Shown piece by piece: positions 46,956-58,114 of a DNA stretch of 64,000 nt (position 1 is its first letter; each line of letters opens with the position of its first letter). This stretch comes from Tragulus kanchil (taxonomy: Eukaryota; Chordata; Mammalia; Artiodactyla; Tragulidae), in NCBI GenBank assembly GCA_022376925.1, contig JAIOJX010000026.1, forward strand, positions 254,073,330-254,137,329, written 5' to 3'. Below the pieces are notes generated by a model. It made no database searches. It had not been told where the DNA came from and saw nothing but the letters and a program-made list of their open reading frames with translations. The translations under genes and the position numbers were made by a program.

Positions 46956-47639
46956 TGTAGTGACTGGTGGCTAATTCACTGTTCTTAACAATTGTTTATT
47001 TTTGTGCCCTTAGATAGAAAGTAGTACGTAGAGAAGGAAGAGCATGACTGTGGCATCACATTACTTTGATTTCTGCCTCTACCACCTACAAGCTTGGACA
47101 GCATTCTTATCACTCTATGCCTCAGTTTCTTTATTGTTACTACTTATAAGCCATGCTTAAAATTTTATTGATAAAATATTGTCTGTCTTCTATAAAAATA
47201 CCCATTTGTTTCATTTGTATGCTTAATTATGTTTCTCTTATTGAACTTTTATCTCCTTGAGAGCAAATGGAAATATAGATTCACATTTCCATTACTTAAC
47301 ACATAGTAGATACTCAATAAATTAGTACCTTCTTTTTAAAAACAACCTTCTTACTGTCATGCTGAAAATTTTTGCTTCTCTGAAGCTTATGGAGATTTTT
47401 AAATCTCCAATTCTTTTAGCACATATAGACATACCTTTGGCATGTATTATGATTAGTTTAATTATTATTTTATTAATTATTCTGTTATTTAATTAACTTC
47501 ATTTCAGCAACTTCAGGCCCTTTAGAGCCCACTTTTATTTATCAGGCTTGTCTCTTTCTTCTAACATACTTGTTTTTTGCTCTATTTTTACTCTAATTAT
47601 TGTACTTATCATTCTTTATTGTTTTAACTTATCATATAA

Positions 47640-48010
47640 TTGCCATATCTAAGATTATACCTTATGTTAGTTTCAGGTCTACAACATAGTGTTTCTATCT
47701 TTTTATACATTACAAAATGATCACCACTATAAGCCTAGTTATCATCTATCACCATACAAAGTCACTACAATGTTGCTGAGTATATTCCTATTCTGTATAT
47801 TATATCCCATGACATTAATTTTATACTGGAAATTTGTGCCTCTGTTTATCTCACACATCCTCCTCATCCCCTGTCCCTCTGACAACTAGTTTGCTCTCTT
47901 GTATCTATGAATCTGTTTCGTAGTTCATAGTTGTTAGTTTGTTAATTGATTTTTTTAGATCCCACATTGTGCTTATCATTTTTGCATTTCTTTGTACCTG
48001 AATCTATGTG
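47640..48010 (-). mobile_element. Old L1 3' UTR fragment
   Basis: Reverse L1 3' UTR text: 'ttagtttcaggtctacaacatagtg', 'acaaaatgatcaccactataagcc', 'gtttgctctcttgtatctatgaatctg' and 'agatcccacattgtgcttatc'. Same class of sequence as 17235-17660. Its duplicate lies at about 48885-49255. Confidence 0.8.
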
Positions 48011-48117
48011 CTTCTCTGTCTTAGCAAGGTCATTTTGAATTCCAATCCCATCTGCTATGGAGTACACTTTCTTTCCAGGTGACTATGTCAGCTAAATTCA
48101 TGAGTTTCCTATTTCTT

Positions 48118-48236
48118 TTTTTTTTTTAAAGATTTATTTATTTATTTACTTTGGGTGGAGGTCGGGTTGGGGACGGAGGGGAGTGGCCGGGCCACTTCTA
48201 TGGGTCTTTCATTTCTCTATTTTCATTTTTCGTCTC
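48118..48236 (-). mobile_element. CHR-derived SINE, truncated duplicate
   Basis: First about 120 bp (tail side) of the SINE at 49366-49693, ending at the joint of duplication 13. The missing tRNA-like head reflects the joint. Confidence 0.85.
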
Positions 48237-48884
48237 CTAGGGGTTGCAACAATTGTAGTCCCTTAGATAAAAGTATAGGAAGGAAGAGCATGACTGTGGC
48301 ATCACATTACTTTGATTTCTGCCTCTACCACCTACAAGCTTGGACAGCATTCTTATCACTCTATGCCTCAGTTTCTTTATTGTTACTACTTATAAGCCAT
48401 GCTTAAAATTTTATTGATAAAATATTGTCTGTCTTCTATAAAAATACCCATTTGTTTCATTTGTATGCTTAATTATGTTTCTCTTATTGAACTTTTATCT
48501 CCTTGAGAGCAAATGGAAATATAGATTCACATTTCCATTACTTAACACATAGTAGATACTCAATAAATTAGTACCTTCTTTTTAAAAACAACCTTCTTAC
48601 TGTCATGCTGAAAATTTTTGCTTCTCTGAAGCTTATGGAGATTTTTAAATCTCCAATTCTTTTAGCACATATAGACATACCTTTGGCATGTATTATGATT
48701 AGTTTAATTATTATTTTATTAATTATTCTGTTATTTAATTAACTTCATTTCAGCAACTTCAGGCCCTTTAGAGCCCACTTTTATTTATCAGGCTTGTCTC
48801 TTTCTTCTAACATACTTGTTTTTTGCTCTATTTTTACTCTAATTATTGTACTTATCATTCTTTATTGTTTTAATTTATCTATAA

Positions 48885-49255
48885 TTGCCATATCTAAGAT
48901 TATACCTTATGTTAGTTTCAGGTCTACAACATAGTGTTTCTATCTTTTTATACATTACAAAATGATCACCACTATAAGCCTAGTTATCATCTATCACCAT
49001 ACAAAGTCACTACAATGTTGCTGAGTATATTCCTATTCTGTATATTATATCCCATGACATTAATTTTATACTGGAAATTTGTGCCTCTGTTTATCTCACA
49101 CATCCTCCTCATCCCCTGTCCCTCTGACAACTAGTTTGCTCTCTTGTATCTATGAATCTGTTTCGTAGTTCATAGTTGTTAGTTTGTTAATTGATTTTTT
49201 TAGATCCCACATTGTGCTTATCATTTTTGCATTTCTTTGTACCTGAATCTATGTG
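48885..49255 (-). mobile_element. Old L1 3' UTR fragment, duplicate copy
   Basis: Same fragment as 47640-48010 in copy B of duplication 13. Confidence 0.8.
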
Positions 49256-49351
49256 CTTCTCTGTCTTAGCAAGGTCATTTTGAATTCCAATCCCATCTGC
49301 TATGGAGTACACTTTCTTTCCAGGTGACTATGTCAGCTAAATTCATGAGTT

Positions 49352-49707
49352 TCCTATTTCTTTTTTTTTTTTAAAGATTTATTTATTTATTTACTTTGGG
49401 TGGAGGTCGGGTTGGGGACGGAGGGGAGTGGCCGGGCCACTTCTATGGGTCTTTCATTTCTCTATTTTCATTCGTCTTCGTTCCTTGGCTCCTGTGGGCC
49501 TCCCATCGCAGTGGCGTCTGTTGCTGCAGAGCGCCAGCTCTGGGCGCATGCGCTCCAGAGCTCCAGCTCGGTGATTGGACACATCAGTCCAGCCGCTCCG
49601 CGGCACGTGGGATCTTCCCAGGCCAGGGATCGAACCAGCGCCCCTTGCACTGCAAGGCGGTGTCCTTACCCACTGGACCACCAAGGGAAGCCCTCCTATT
49701 TCTTTTT
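49352..49707 (-). mobile_element. Young CHR-derived tRNA SINE with perfect target-site duplication
   Basis: Best reference copy of the subfamily. The body lies at 49366-49693, flanked by 'tcctatttcttttt' at 49352-49365 and 49694-49707. On the minus strand it opens with a tRNA-like head containing an A-box-like 'tggtccagtgg' and a B-box 'ggttcgatccc', the internal RNA polymerase III promoter. Next comes a CpG-rich middle ('cgcatgcgctccagagc' on plus), a segment reading 'ggtctttcatttctc' on plus, and a tail of TAAA units. Many CpGs survive, pointing to recent insertion. Short frames on both strands here are by-products of the SINE. Confidence 0.94.
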
Positions 49708-49821
49708 AAAAATAGGTCATTGGTGAAAGTTAAATAGTATCCACCTGATTTACAAATACAAGATGTATTCTTCATAGCCATCACACCATAAGTAGATATG
49801 TGAAAAGTCAAGTTTAATGAT

Positions 49822-50472
49822 GCATGTGGGCTTTCTCTAATTGCAGTGAGCTGGGGCTACCTTCTAGTTGCCATGTGCTGGTTTCTTATTCTGGTGGCTT
49901 CCCTTGTTGCGGAGTACAGGCTTCAGGCATGTGTGCTTCCGAAGCTGCGGCATGTGTGCTCCGTAGTTGTGGTTCACAGGCCCTAGAGTGTAGGCTCAGC
50001 AGTCGTGGCATGCAGGTTTAGCTGCGCCACAGCATGTGGAATCTTCCTGGATCAGGGATTGAAACCCATGTCCCCTGCATTGGCAGGTGGGTTCTTTTTT
50101 TTCTTTTTTAAGATTTATTTATTTATTTATTTTGGATGGGGGTCGGGTTGGGGAGGGAGCGGGGCGGCGGGCCACTTCTATTGGTCTTTCATTTCTCTAT
50201 TTTTATCCGTCTTTGTTCTTTGGCTCCTGTGGGCCTCCCATCGTGGTGGCGTCTGTTGCTGCAGAGCGCCGGCTCTGGACGCATGCGCTCCAGAGCTCCG
50301 GCTCGGCAATTGGACACATCGGTCCAGCGGCTCCGCGGCACGTGGGATCTTCCCAGGCCAGGGATCGCACCGGCGCCTCTTGCACTGCAAGGCGGTGTCC
50401 TTACCCACTGGACCACCAGGGGAAGCCCCGGCAGGTGGATTCTTAACCGTTATACCACCAGGGAAGTCCCTG
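49822..50472 (-). mobile_element. Older CHR-type SINE split by a younger SINE
   Basis: Reverse CHR-1/CHR-2-like element: 'gggctttctctaattgcag', 'ggcttcccttgttgcggag', 'gctccgtagttgtggttcac', 'gccacagcatgtggaatcttcctgg' and 'cccctgcattggcaggtgg' up to 50096. After the inserted SINE it resumes 'aaccgttataccaccagggaagtccc'. CHR SINEs derive from tRNA-Glu and are shared by whales, hippos and ruminants. Confidence 0.88.
50082..50444 (-). mobile_element. Young CHR-derived tRNA SINE nested in an older CHR SINE
   Basis: The body at 50097-50429 is flanked by 'ggcaggtgggttctt' (50082-50096) and 'ggcaggtggattctt' (50430-50444), a 15-bp target-site duplication with one mismatch. CpG-rich and very similar to the copy at 49352. 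Its insertion into the CHR element gives a clear age order. Several frames of 75-156 codons overlapping here are read from the two SINEs. Confidence 0.94.
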
Positions 50473-50798
50473 TAGAAAAGCTTTTTATATAATGAAAACT
50501 TTTGTCTGTTAGAACAAATGACCCAATGCATTTAAAATTACTCAATTCCGTATAACCCAACATTTTAGTTTATTAAGCCAAGAAATAGCCTCATGTAATT
50601 TTTTTAGTTGTTTTAAAGTCAACATGAGCCTCTCCACGTAGGAGCTTATCCAGTGGATCTATATATAATGTCCTAAATATGGGTGTATATAAAAATTTAG
50701 CAAACCAGCGTGAAAATGTATCCTCATTTTTGTGCAGTTTTTATGAGCAACAGTTACAGTCTGGACCAGAGTAATTTGCATAGATTTTCAGGTTGACT
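50473..50798. other. No recognised feature
   Basis: AT-rich intergenic DNA. The part from 50620 belongs to duplication 14. Confidence 0.4.
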
Positions 50799-50990
50799 CT
50801 AGTAGAAAAGAACCAGTCTTCCAAAGCAGGAAATGTAGGAGTCATGGGTCCGATCCCTGGATTGGGAAGGTACCCTAGGGGAGGGCACAGCAACCCACTC
50901 CAATATTATTGCCTGGAGAATTTCATGGACGCAGGAGTCTGGTGGGCTACAGTCCATACTGAAATGACTTAGCACAGCACGGCACATCAG
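50798..50990 (+). mobile_element. Bov-tA2-type SINE, sense
   Basis: Sense SINE: 'gcaggaaatgtaggagtcatgggtccgatccctgg' (B-box region), 'gcacagcaacccactccaatattattgcctggag', 'ggtgggctacagtcca', ending near 'cttagcacagcacggc'. The head is shortened. Duplicate at about 51924-52116. Confidence 0.87.
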
Positions 50991-51582
50991 CAATAATTGG
51001 TAGAGTCTTGATTTTAATTAGGTGAAACTCTGACTCCAAGGTATGTTACTCTAAAGAGAAAGATCAATCGTCAGATCGAAATCCTTTATTGTTTTGTTTG
51101 ATGAAAATAATAAATCTAAATAATGTGTTTTCAGATAAAAGGAAATCATTCTTTTTATTTTGTAAAATGCATCCCTACTAAGCAACCAAGATAGCTCCTG
51201 GGTAAAATTATACTCCAAAACACCTTGCCACGTTTGATAGTGTATTCAGCTTCCTGGTGTTTACCTAGTCAGTTCACATCACTCTGCAGGTCACAGAAAG
51301 TGACCTGAGCTTTTTACCATTGGCACCGACAGGTTTCTGTCAGGTCGGTCAGGAGAATGTCATTTCATTGCTCATTCAACCAAACAGACCTACAGCAGTT
51401 TGTTTATATGATCACCTCCTGGAACTGTAGAAAGAATCATGACAAAGATGATGATTTACAGTTATAGTTTAGGCTGAATTTTAGTGGATTAATTTGCTTC
51501 ATTGAAGAAGTCTTCTGCAAAGGTCTCACGACTTCTGCAAGCAAAGACTAAAATGGTCTCCTGGGGCTTTCAGCCTGATTTT

Positions 51583-51604
51583 GTTTTGTTTTGTTTTGTT
51601 TTGC
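51583..51604. repeat. (TTTTG)n microsatellite
   Basis: Four to five perfect TTTTG units; the same run is seen at about 52707-52731 in copy B of duplication 14. Confidence 0.85.
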
Positions 51605-51923
51605 CCAACTGGGGCTTTTCCTTAGGTTGTAAATTCCAGCTTTCTAATGTCAGATTTCTCCTTTGTTGAGCTTTGTAAGGCATTTCTGGAATTACTCAGC
51701 AAAGGGACTCTGACAATCTCCTGCCCTGTTCTTAGGTCATAGAGAAAACAACATGAGCCTCTCACGTAGGAGCTTATCCAGTGGATCTATATATAATGTC
51801 CTATATATGGGTGTATATAAAATTTAGCAAACCAGCGTGAAAATGTATCCTCATTTTGTGCAGTTTTTATGAGCAACAGTTACAGTCTGGACCAGAGTAA
51901 TTTGCATAGATTTTCAGGTTGAC

Positions 51924-52116
51924 TCTAGTAGAAAAGAACCAGTCTTCCAAAGCAGGAAATGTAGGAGTCATGGGTCCGATCCCTGGATTGGGAAGGTACC
52001 CTAGGGGAGGGCACAGCAACCCACTCCAATATTATTGCCTGGAGAATTTCATGGACGCAGGAGTCTGGTGGGCTACAGTCCATACTGAAATGACTTAGCA
52101 CAGCACGGCACATCAG
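51924..52116 (+). mobile_element. Bov-tA2-type SINE, duplicate copy
   Basis: Same insertion as 50798-50990, in copy B of duplication 14. Confidence 0.87.
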
Positions 52117-53139
52117 CAATAATTGGTAGAGTCTTGATTTTAATTAGGTGAAACTCTGACTCCAAGGTATGTTACTCTAAAGAGAAAGATCAATCGTCAG
52201 ATCGAAATCCTTTATTGTTTTGTTTGATGAAAATAATAAATCTAAATAATGTGTTTTCAGATAAAAGGAAATCATTCTTTTTTATTTTGGAAAAATGCAT
52301 CCCTACTAAGCAACCAAGATAGCTCCTGGGTAAAATTATACTCCAAAACACCTTGCCACGTTTGATAGTGTATTCAGCTTCCTGGTGTTTACCTAGTCAG
52401 TTCACATCACTCTGCAGGTCACAGAAAGTGACCTGAGCTTTTTACCATTGGCACCGACAGGTTTCTGTCAGGTCGGTCAGGAGAATGTCATTTCATTGCT
52501 CATTCAACCAAACAGACCTACAGCAGTTTGTTTATATGATCACCTCCTGGAACTGTAGAAAGAATCATGACAAAGATGATGATTTACAGTTATAGTTTAG
52601 GCTGAATTTTAGTGGATTAATTTGCTTCATTGAAGAAGTCTTCTGCAAAGGTCTCACGACTTCTGCAAGCAAAGACTAAAATGGTCTCCTGGGGCTTTCA
52701 GCCTGATTTTGTTTTGTTTTGTTTTGTTTTGCCCAACTGGGGCTTTTCCTTAGGTTGTAAATTCCAGCTTTCTAATGTCAGATTTCTCCTTTGTTGAGCT
52801 TTGTAAGGCATTTCTGGAATTACTCAGCAAAGGGACTCTGACAATCTCCTGCCCTGTTCTTAGGTCATAGAGCTGATTTATGGCTGGAGGAGGTTCTCTA
52901 AACAGTAGATGAAGTTGGTGAAATGTTATCCATTTATTAAAGTGGGTTCAAGAGTTCCTCCTGCTGATCAGTGGGAGTTATCCTAAAAAAAAAAAAACGC
53001 CCCTGGGTGCATTGACTTATTGTTATTTTGCGTGTTTTGTTACAGAAAAGTGAAAGTCACTCTTACAGAAATTGTTTAAGGCAGAGTGTACTGATAATGT
53101 TTGGCACATTCTAAATCTGCTATTTCAGGCTGAAAGTGT

Positions 53140-53560
53140 ATAAGCATTTACGAGAATGACTGCTCTTATTAATATGAACGCAGTGTTTATTTAACCAATG
53201 TTTATGAGGTATCCTTTCTCTTTAGGTACTGCTCTATCTACTGTGGACACAGCAGCAAATAAGGCAGATAAACTCTTTGCCTCTTGTAACTAACTGGGGA
53301 CAAATATCAAATAATAACAAATAGATGTATAGCGAAATGTTAGATAATGTTCAGGATTGTGAAGAAACCCAGCCAGCATACAGAATTGGGAGTCATAGTC
53401 CATTTAGGAATGCATAGGTTTTCTACTGCTGCTTTAACAAATTACCATAAATTTCATGGTTTAAAGTAATTTAAATTTATGATCTTATAGCTCTGTAGTT
53501 TAGAAGTTTTACATTCTTAAAATCAGGTCCTAAAACCAAGCCATCGCCAAGCCCTAGGAG
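53140..53560. other. Possible ancient repeats, families not assigned
   Basis: About 53185-53340 ('aaccaatgtttatgaggtatcc', 'gtggacacagcagcaaataaggcag') and about 53415-53560 ('ctgctgctttaacaaattaccataaatttcatgg') both read like old mammalian interspersed repeats. I cannot name them reliably. No coding content. Confidence 0.4.
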
Positions 53561-53744
53561 TGAATCCTTTTCCTTGATTCTAGATGCTTCTCAACATTTC
53601 TTGGCTTGTAGTCCCCTTCCTCCATTTCAAAGCCAGAAATATCACATGTCTCCTATCCTTTACTTGTTATCACGTCTCTTTCTGTTTTTGTTTGTTTGTT
53701 TGTTTTCTCTGTTTTGTAACATATCTTTATTCTTTTTTTTTCTT

Positions 53745-53995
53745 TTACTTTTTACTTTTACAGAGTTGGGTTGTTAACAGTATGATCCAAGATTAGTCAT
53801 ATGTATATCCCCCAATCCTACCCCTCCAGGCCGTCGCACAGCACCCCTGCAGGATCCTCTTTACTCACAGCACAATTACAAGAGCTATTTTTTTCACATA
53901 TAATAGTATAGGTTTTCATGCTACTTCCTTTACGCCTCCCACCCACTGTTCATTCCCCACAATGTCCATGTCTACTGTCCTTGTCTGTTTTGACC
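53745..53995 (-). mobile_element. L1 3' UTR fragment
   Basis: Reverse L1 3' UTR, clearly related to 18020-18250: 'ttttacagagttgggttgtta', 'cccctccaggccgtcgcacagcacccctgcagg', 'tttttcacatataatagtataggtt' and 'cctcccacccactgttc'. Duplicate at about 54855-55105. The short T-rich frames here are not genes. Confidence 0.85.
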
Positions 53996-54854
53996 ACGAC
54001 TGGGAAAGGTTTTTCTGCTTTGAAAGCTCATGTGATTAGATTAGCCCACCCAAATAATTCGGGACAGGCTCTTTGTTTTAAGGTCAGTTAATTAGCAAGC
54101 TTAACTCCCTTTGCCACATAAGACAATGCATTATCATTTATTCAGATGCTCAAAGTATATTAGATTTCACCACTGGGAGCCTTTTCGAGCCAGGACCTGT
54201 TTCCTTTTGACATGTGCCAACACTTGAGCACTTTCTCACCTCTGGCACAATAAGATGATCCAGGCTCATTTGTGTACATTCCCAGTCCCAACCCAAGGAT
54301 CAGCCATCTCTCCAGGAATTCTTGGGGAATTCTAGTGAATTTTCTAGTGAAAAACTGGCTCTTAATTACAAAATCTGCTGAATATTTTTGAGATCTGTAT
54401 ATATTCTGAAGGGAGAATCTGAAGAATCTGGCTCTATAATTACAAAATGTTAGATAATGTTCAGGATTGTGAAGAAACCCAGCCAGCATACAGAATTGGG
54501 AGTCATAGTCCATTTAGGAATGCATAGGTTTTCTACTGCTGCTTTAACAAATTACCATAAATTTCATGGTTTAAAGTAATTTAAATTTATGATCTTATAG
54601 CTCTGTAGTTTAGAAGTTTTACATTCTTAAAATCAGGTCCTAAAACCAAGCCATCGCCAAGCCCTAGGAGTGAATCCTTTTCCTTGATTCTAGATGCTTC
54701 TCAACATTTCTTGGCTTGTAGTCCCCTTCCTCCATTTCAAAGCCAGAAATATCACATGTCTCCTATCCTTTACTTGTTATCACGTCTCTTTCTGTTTTTG
54801 TTTGTTTGTTTGTTTTCTCTGTTTTGTAACATATCTTTATTCTTTTTTTTTCTT

Positions 54855-55105
54855 TTACTTTTTACTTTTACAGAGTTGGGTTGTTAACAGTATGATCCAA
54901 GATTAGTCATATGTATATCCCCCAATCCTACCCCTCCAGGCCGTCGCACAGCACCCCTGCAGGATCCTCTTTACTCACAGCACAATTACAAGAGCTATTT
55001 TTTTCACATATAATAGTATAGGTTTTCATGCTACTTCCTTTACGCCTCCCACCCACTGTTCATTCCCCACAATGTCCATGTCTACTGTCCTTGTCTGTTT
55101 TGACC
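54855..55105 (-). mobile_element. L1 3' UTR fragment, duplicate copy
   Basis: Same fragment as 53745-53995, in copy B of duplication 15. Confidence 0.85.
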
Positions 55106-55154
55106 ACGACTGGGAAAGGTTTTTCTGCTTTGAAAGCTCATGTGATTAGATTAG

Positions 55155-57393
55155 CCCACCCAAATAATTCGGGACAGGCTCTTTGTTTTAAGGTCAGTTA
55201 ATTAGCAAGCTTAACTCCCTTTGCCACATAAGACAATGCATTATCATTTATTCAGATGCTCAAAGTATATTAGATTTCACCACTGGGAGCCTTTTCGAGC
55301 CAGGACCTGTTTCCTTTTGACATGTGCCAACACTTGAGCACTTTCTCACCTCTGGCACAATAAGATGATCCAGGCTCATTTGTGTACATTCCCAGTCCCA
55401 ACCCAAGGATCAGCCATCTCTCCAGGAATTCTTGGGGAATTCTAGTGAATTTTCTAGTGAAAAACTGGCTCTTAATTACAAAATCTGCTGAATATTTTTG
55501 AGATCTGTATATATTCTGAAGGGAGAATCTGAAGATATGAGCAAAAAGAAAAAAAAAAAAAGATGAGTCCAAATTAGGATTATTTTTTCAGATGAGCTAA
55601 CAGATGGAGTTACTGTGAACAAAGATGGAGAAGCCAGAGGAGAAGTAGGCTTGGAGGGAGGATCTGAATTCATGGCCATATCAGGCTGAGATGCCTGTTA
55701 AATATTCTTGTGTAGTTGACAAGTTGACAGATGTCTATAGTTCTGGGGAGAATCCTGGACTGGACCTCATCAGAGTATTGGTCATATTTTAATCCACAAG
55801 GAAAGATAAGTGCAACAAGGGAATAAGTGAAAGGAAGGGAACCAAGGTCTGAAGTCTCTGGCACACCTGTAGAAGAAGTCAGGGAGAAAAGGAACAAGCA
55901 ATGAAGGGGACAAAAGCAGGGTTCAGTGAGGTAGAGGGAAAGCAGGGAACTTGGTGTTCCAGAAGACAAGTGGAAAAAAATGTATCAAGGAGGAGAGAGT
56001 GATTGACTAGGTCCAATGCCACTCTTAAACTAAGTAAAGAGAAGACTGAGAACTGAGTGTCACTGAGGGGCAGGGGCTGTTATTTGGTTAGGATGGGTTT
56101 AAGTCAGGATATGAAATATGGCATTACACAGAACAAGTGCAGACAAATTCTTTTAAGGGACTTGCTACAAAGAGCAAAGAAATAAGAGAATACCGGAGAA
56201 ATGGGGTTACAAGAAGGTTTTTTTTAATAAGATGAAAGAAATATCAGCATTTTTGTATGCTCATGAAGAGATGAGTACCCACCCAAATAATTCGGGACAG
56301 GCTCTTTGTTTTAAGGTCAGTTAATTAGCAAGCTTAACTCCCTTTGCCACATAAGACAATGCATTATCATTTATTCAGATGCTCAAAGTATATTAGATTT
56401 CACCACTGGGAGCCTTTTCGAGCCAGGACCTGTTTCCTTTTGACATGTGCCAACACTTGAGCACTTTCTCACCTCTGGCACAATAAGATGATCCAGGCTC
56501 ATTTGTGTACATTCCCAGTCCCAACCCAAGGATTGGCCATCTCTCCAGGAATTCTTGGGGAATTCTAGTGAATTTTCTAGTGAAAAACTGGCTCTTAATT
56601 ACAAAATCTGCTGAATATTTTTGAGATCTGTATATATTCTGAAGGGAGAATCTGAAGATATGAGCAAAAAGAAAAAAAAAAAAAGATGAGTCCAAATTAG
56701 GATTATTTTTTCAGATGAGCTAACAGATGGAGTTACTGTGAACAAAGATGGAGAAGCCAGAGGAGAAGTAGGCTTGGAGGGAGGATCTGAATTCATGGCC
56801 ATATCAGGCTGAGATGCCTGTTAAATATTCTTGTGTAGTTGACAAGTTGACAGATGTCTATAGTTCTGGGGAGAATCCTGGACTGGACCTCATCAGAGTA
56901 TTGGTCATATTTTAATCCACAAGGAAAGATAAGTGCAACAAGGGAATAAGTGAAAGGAAGGGAACCAAGGTCTGAAGTCTCTGGCACACCTGTAGAAGAA
57001 GTCAGGAGAAAAGGAACAAGCAATGAAGGGGACAAAAGCAGGGTTCAGTGAGGTAGAGGGAAAGCAGGGAACTTGGTGTTCCAGAAGACAAGTGGAAAAA
57101 AATGTATCAAGGAGGAGAGAGTGATTGACTAGGTCCAATGCCACTCTTAAACTAAGTAAAGAGAAGACTGAGAACTGAGTGTCACTGAGGGGCAGGGGCT
57201 GTTATTTGGTTAGGATGGGTTTAAGTCAGGATATGAAATATGGCATTACACAGAACAAGTGCAGACAAATTCTTTTAAGGGACTTGCTACAAAGAGCAAA
57301 GAAATAAGAGAATACCGGAGAAATGGGGTTACAAGAAGGTTTTTTTTAATAAGATGAAAGAAATATCAGCATTTTTGTATGCTCATGGAAGAG
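55155..57393. repeat. Direct duplication 16 (offset 1123 bp)
   Basis: Copy A is about 55155-56270 and copy B about 56278-57393. Both start 'cccacccaaataattcggg' and end near 'gctcatg(g)aagag'. Differences are 'aaggatcagcc' versus 'aaggattggcc' and one lost G ('gtcagggag' versus 'gtcaggag'). Copy A starts inside copy B of duplication 15, so 54045-54424, 55155-55535 and 56278-56657 are three versions of one segment. Nothing else was recognised in the unit. Confidence 0.93.
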
Positions 57394-57637
57394 TCATGAT
57401 TGAGTAGGGAGTAGGAAAACTGATAAATGTCAGCGGGTAGGATGGGTAGAATCTGTTTCTTTGTCACTTCTAGCTCCTGGAGGCTACCTGAGTCTCTTGG
57501 CTCCTGGCTGCCTTCTTGCATTTTGAAAACTAGTATTAGCAGGTGCGTCCTTTCTATACAACTCTCACACATTTTCCTATCACCTTCTCTCTGTCTTCAT
57601 ATCCAGGTAAGATTCCAAATTTAAGGATTCATACAAT

Positions 57638-58110
57638 TACCTTTTTTGTTGTTCAGTAACTACATGGTGCATGGACTGCACCACACCAGGCTCCCCTGTC
57701 CATCACTATTTCCTACAGTTTGATCAAACATTTCCATTGAGTCAGTGATGCCATCCAACCATCTCATCCTCTGTTGCTCCCTTCTCCTGCCCTTAATCTT
57801 TCCCACTGGGATCTTTTGTAATGAGTCAGCTCTTCACATCAGGTGGCCGAAGTATTGGAGCTTCAGCAATATTGGAGGACTGAGGTTCAGCATCAGTCTT
57901 TTCAGTTAATATTTAGGGTTGATTTCCTTTAGGATTGATTGGTTTGATCTCCTTGCTATCCAAGGGACTCTTGAGAGTATTCTCCAGCACCACAATTTGA
58001 AAGCATCAATTCTTTGGTATTTAACCTTCTTTATGGTCCAACTGTCACATCTGTACATGACTACTGGTATTAGCTTGGACTCACCCAATAATCCATGAGT
58101 ATCTCTCCAT
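57638..58110 (-). mobile_element. BovB (RTE) LINE 3' fragment
   Basis: The minus-strand frame at 57906-58121 includes 'MYRCDSWTIKK' and 'LWCWRILSRVPWIARRSNQS', the BovB ORF2 C-terminal region. On plus, 'gtgatgccatccaaccatctcatcc' and 'cacatcaggtggccgaagtattgg' complete the 3' part. The last bases toward 57640 are the LINE 3' end. Confidence 0.93.
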
Positions 58111-58114
58111 TCAA

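Larger units (their letters stand above)
45073..47423. repeat. Direct duplication 12 (offset 1176 bp)
   Basis: Copy A is about 45073-46246 and copy B about 46249-47423. It starts inside the SINE head ('accccttgcactgcaagg' versus 'gccctttgcactgcaagg') and ends in unique DNA ('aaatctcaattctttta' versus 'aaatctccaattctttta'). It copies the end of the SINE, the BovB remainder and a MIR. Confidence 0.92.
47007..49490. repeat. Direct duplication 13 (offset about 1245 bp)
   Basis: Copy A is about 47007-48240 and copy B about 48260-49490. Both start 'cccttagata', copy B with an 8-bp deletion near 48271. Copy A ends inside a SINE at 'tattttcattttt', followed by a garbled about 25 bp before copy B. 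Two small differences occur in the interior ('aacttatcatataattg' versus 'aatttatctataattg'). It overlaps copy B of duplication 12, giving a triplicated 400-bp core. Confidence 0.9.
50620..52872. repeat. Direct duplication 14 (offset about 1126-1129 bp)
   Basis: Copy A is 50620-51744 and copy B 51749-52872, separated by 4 A residues. Both start 'caacatgagcctct' and end 'cttaggtcatagag'. Differences are three single-base losses in B near its start ('ctccacg' versus 'ctcacg', shorter A and T runs), plus small changes near 52287. Besides a Bov-tA2 and a (TTTTG)n run the unit has no recognised element. Confidence 0.93.
53335..55535. repeat. Direct duplication 15 (offset 1110 bp)
   Basis: Copy A is about 53335-54424 and copy B 54445-55535. 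The 20-bp filler at 54425-54444 ('atctggctctataattacaa') resembles 'actggctcttaattacaa' from 54352, a scrambled echo of copy A. Both copies start 'aaatgttagataatgttcag' and end 'gggagaatctgaaga'. The interior appears identical. Confidence 0.93.

Noticed and set aside
49366..49693. tRNA gene in SINE heads
   Set aside because: A and B boxes are present, but the sequence is embedded in SINEs and cannot form a normal tRNA; not listed as tRNA genes.
49396..50531. Cluster of overlapping frames of 60-156 codons on both strands
   Set aside because: All are read from CpG-rich SINE bodies that lack stops by composition; none shows a protein family.
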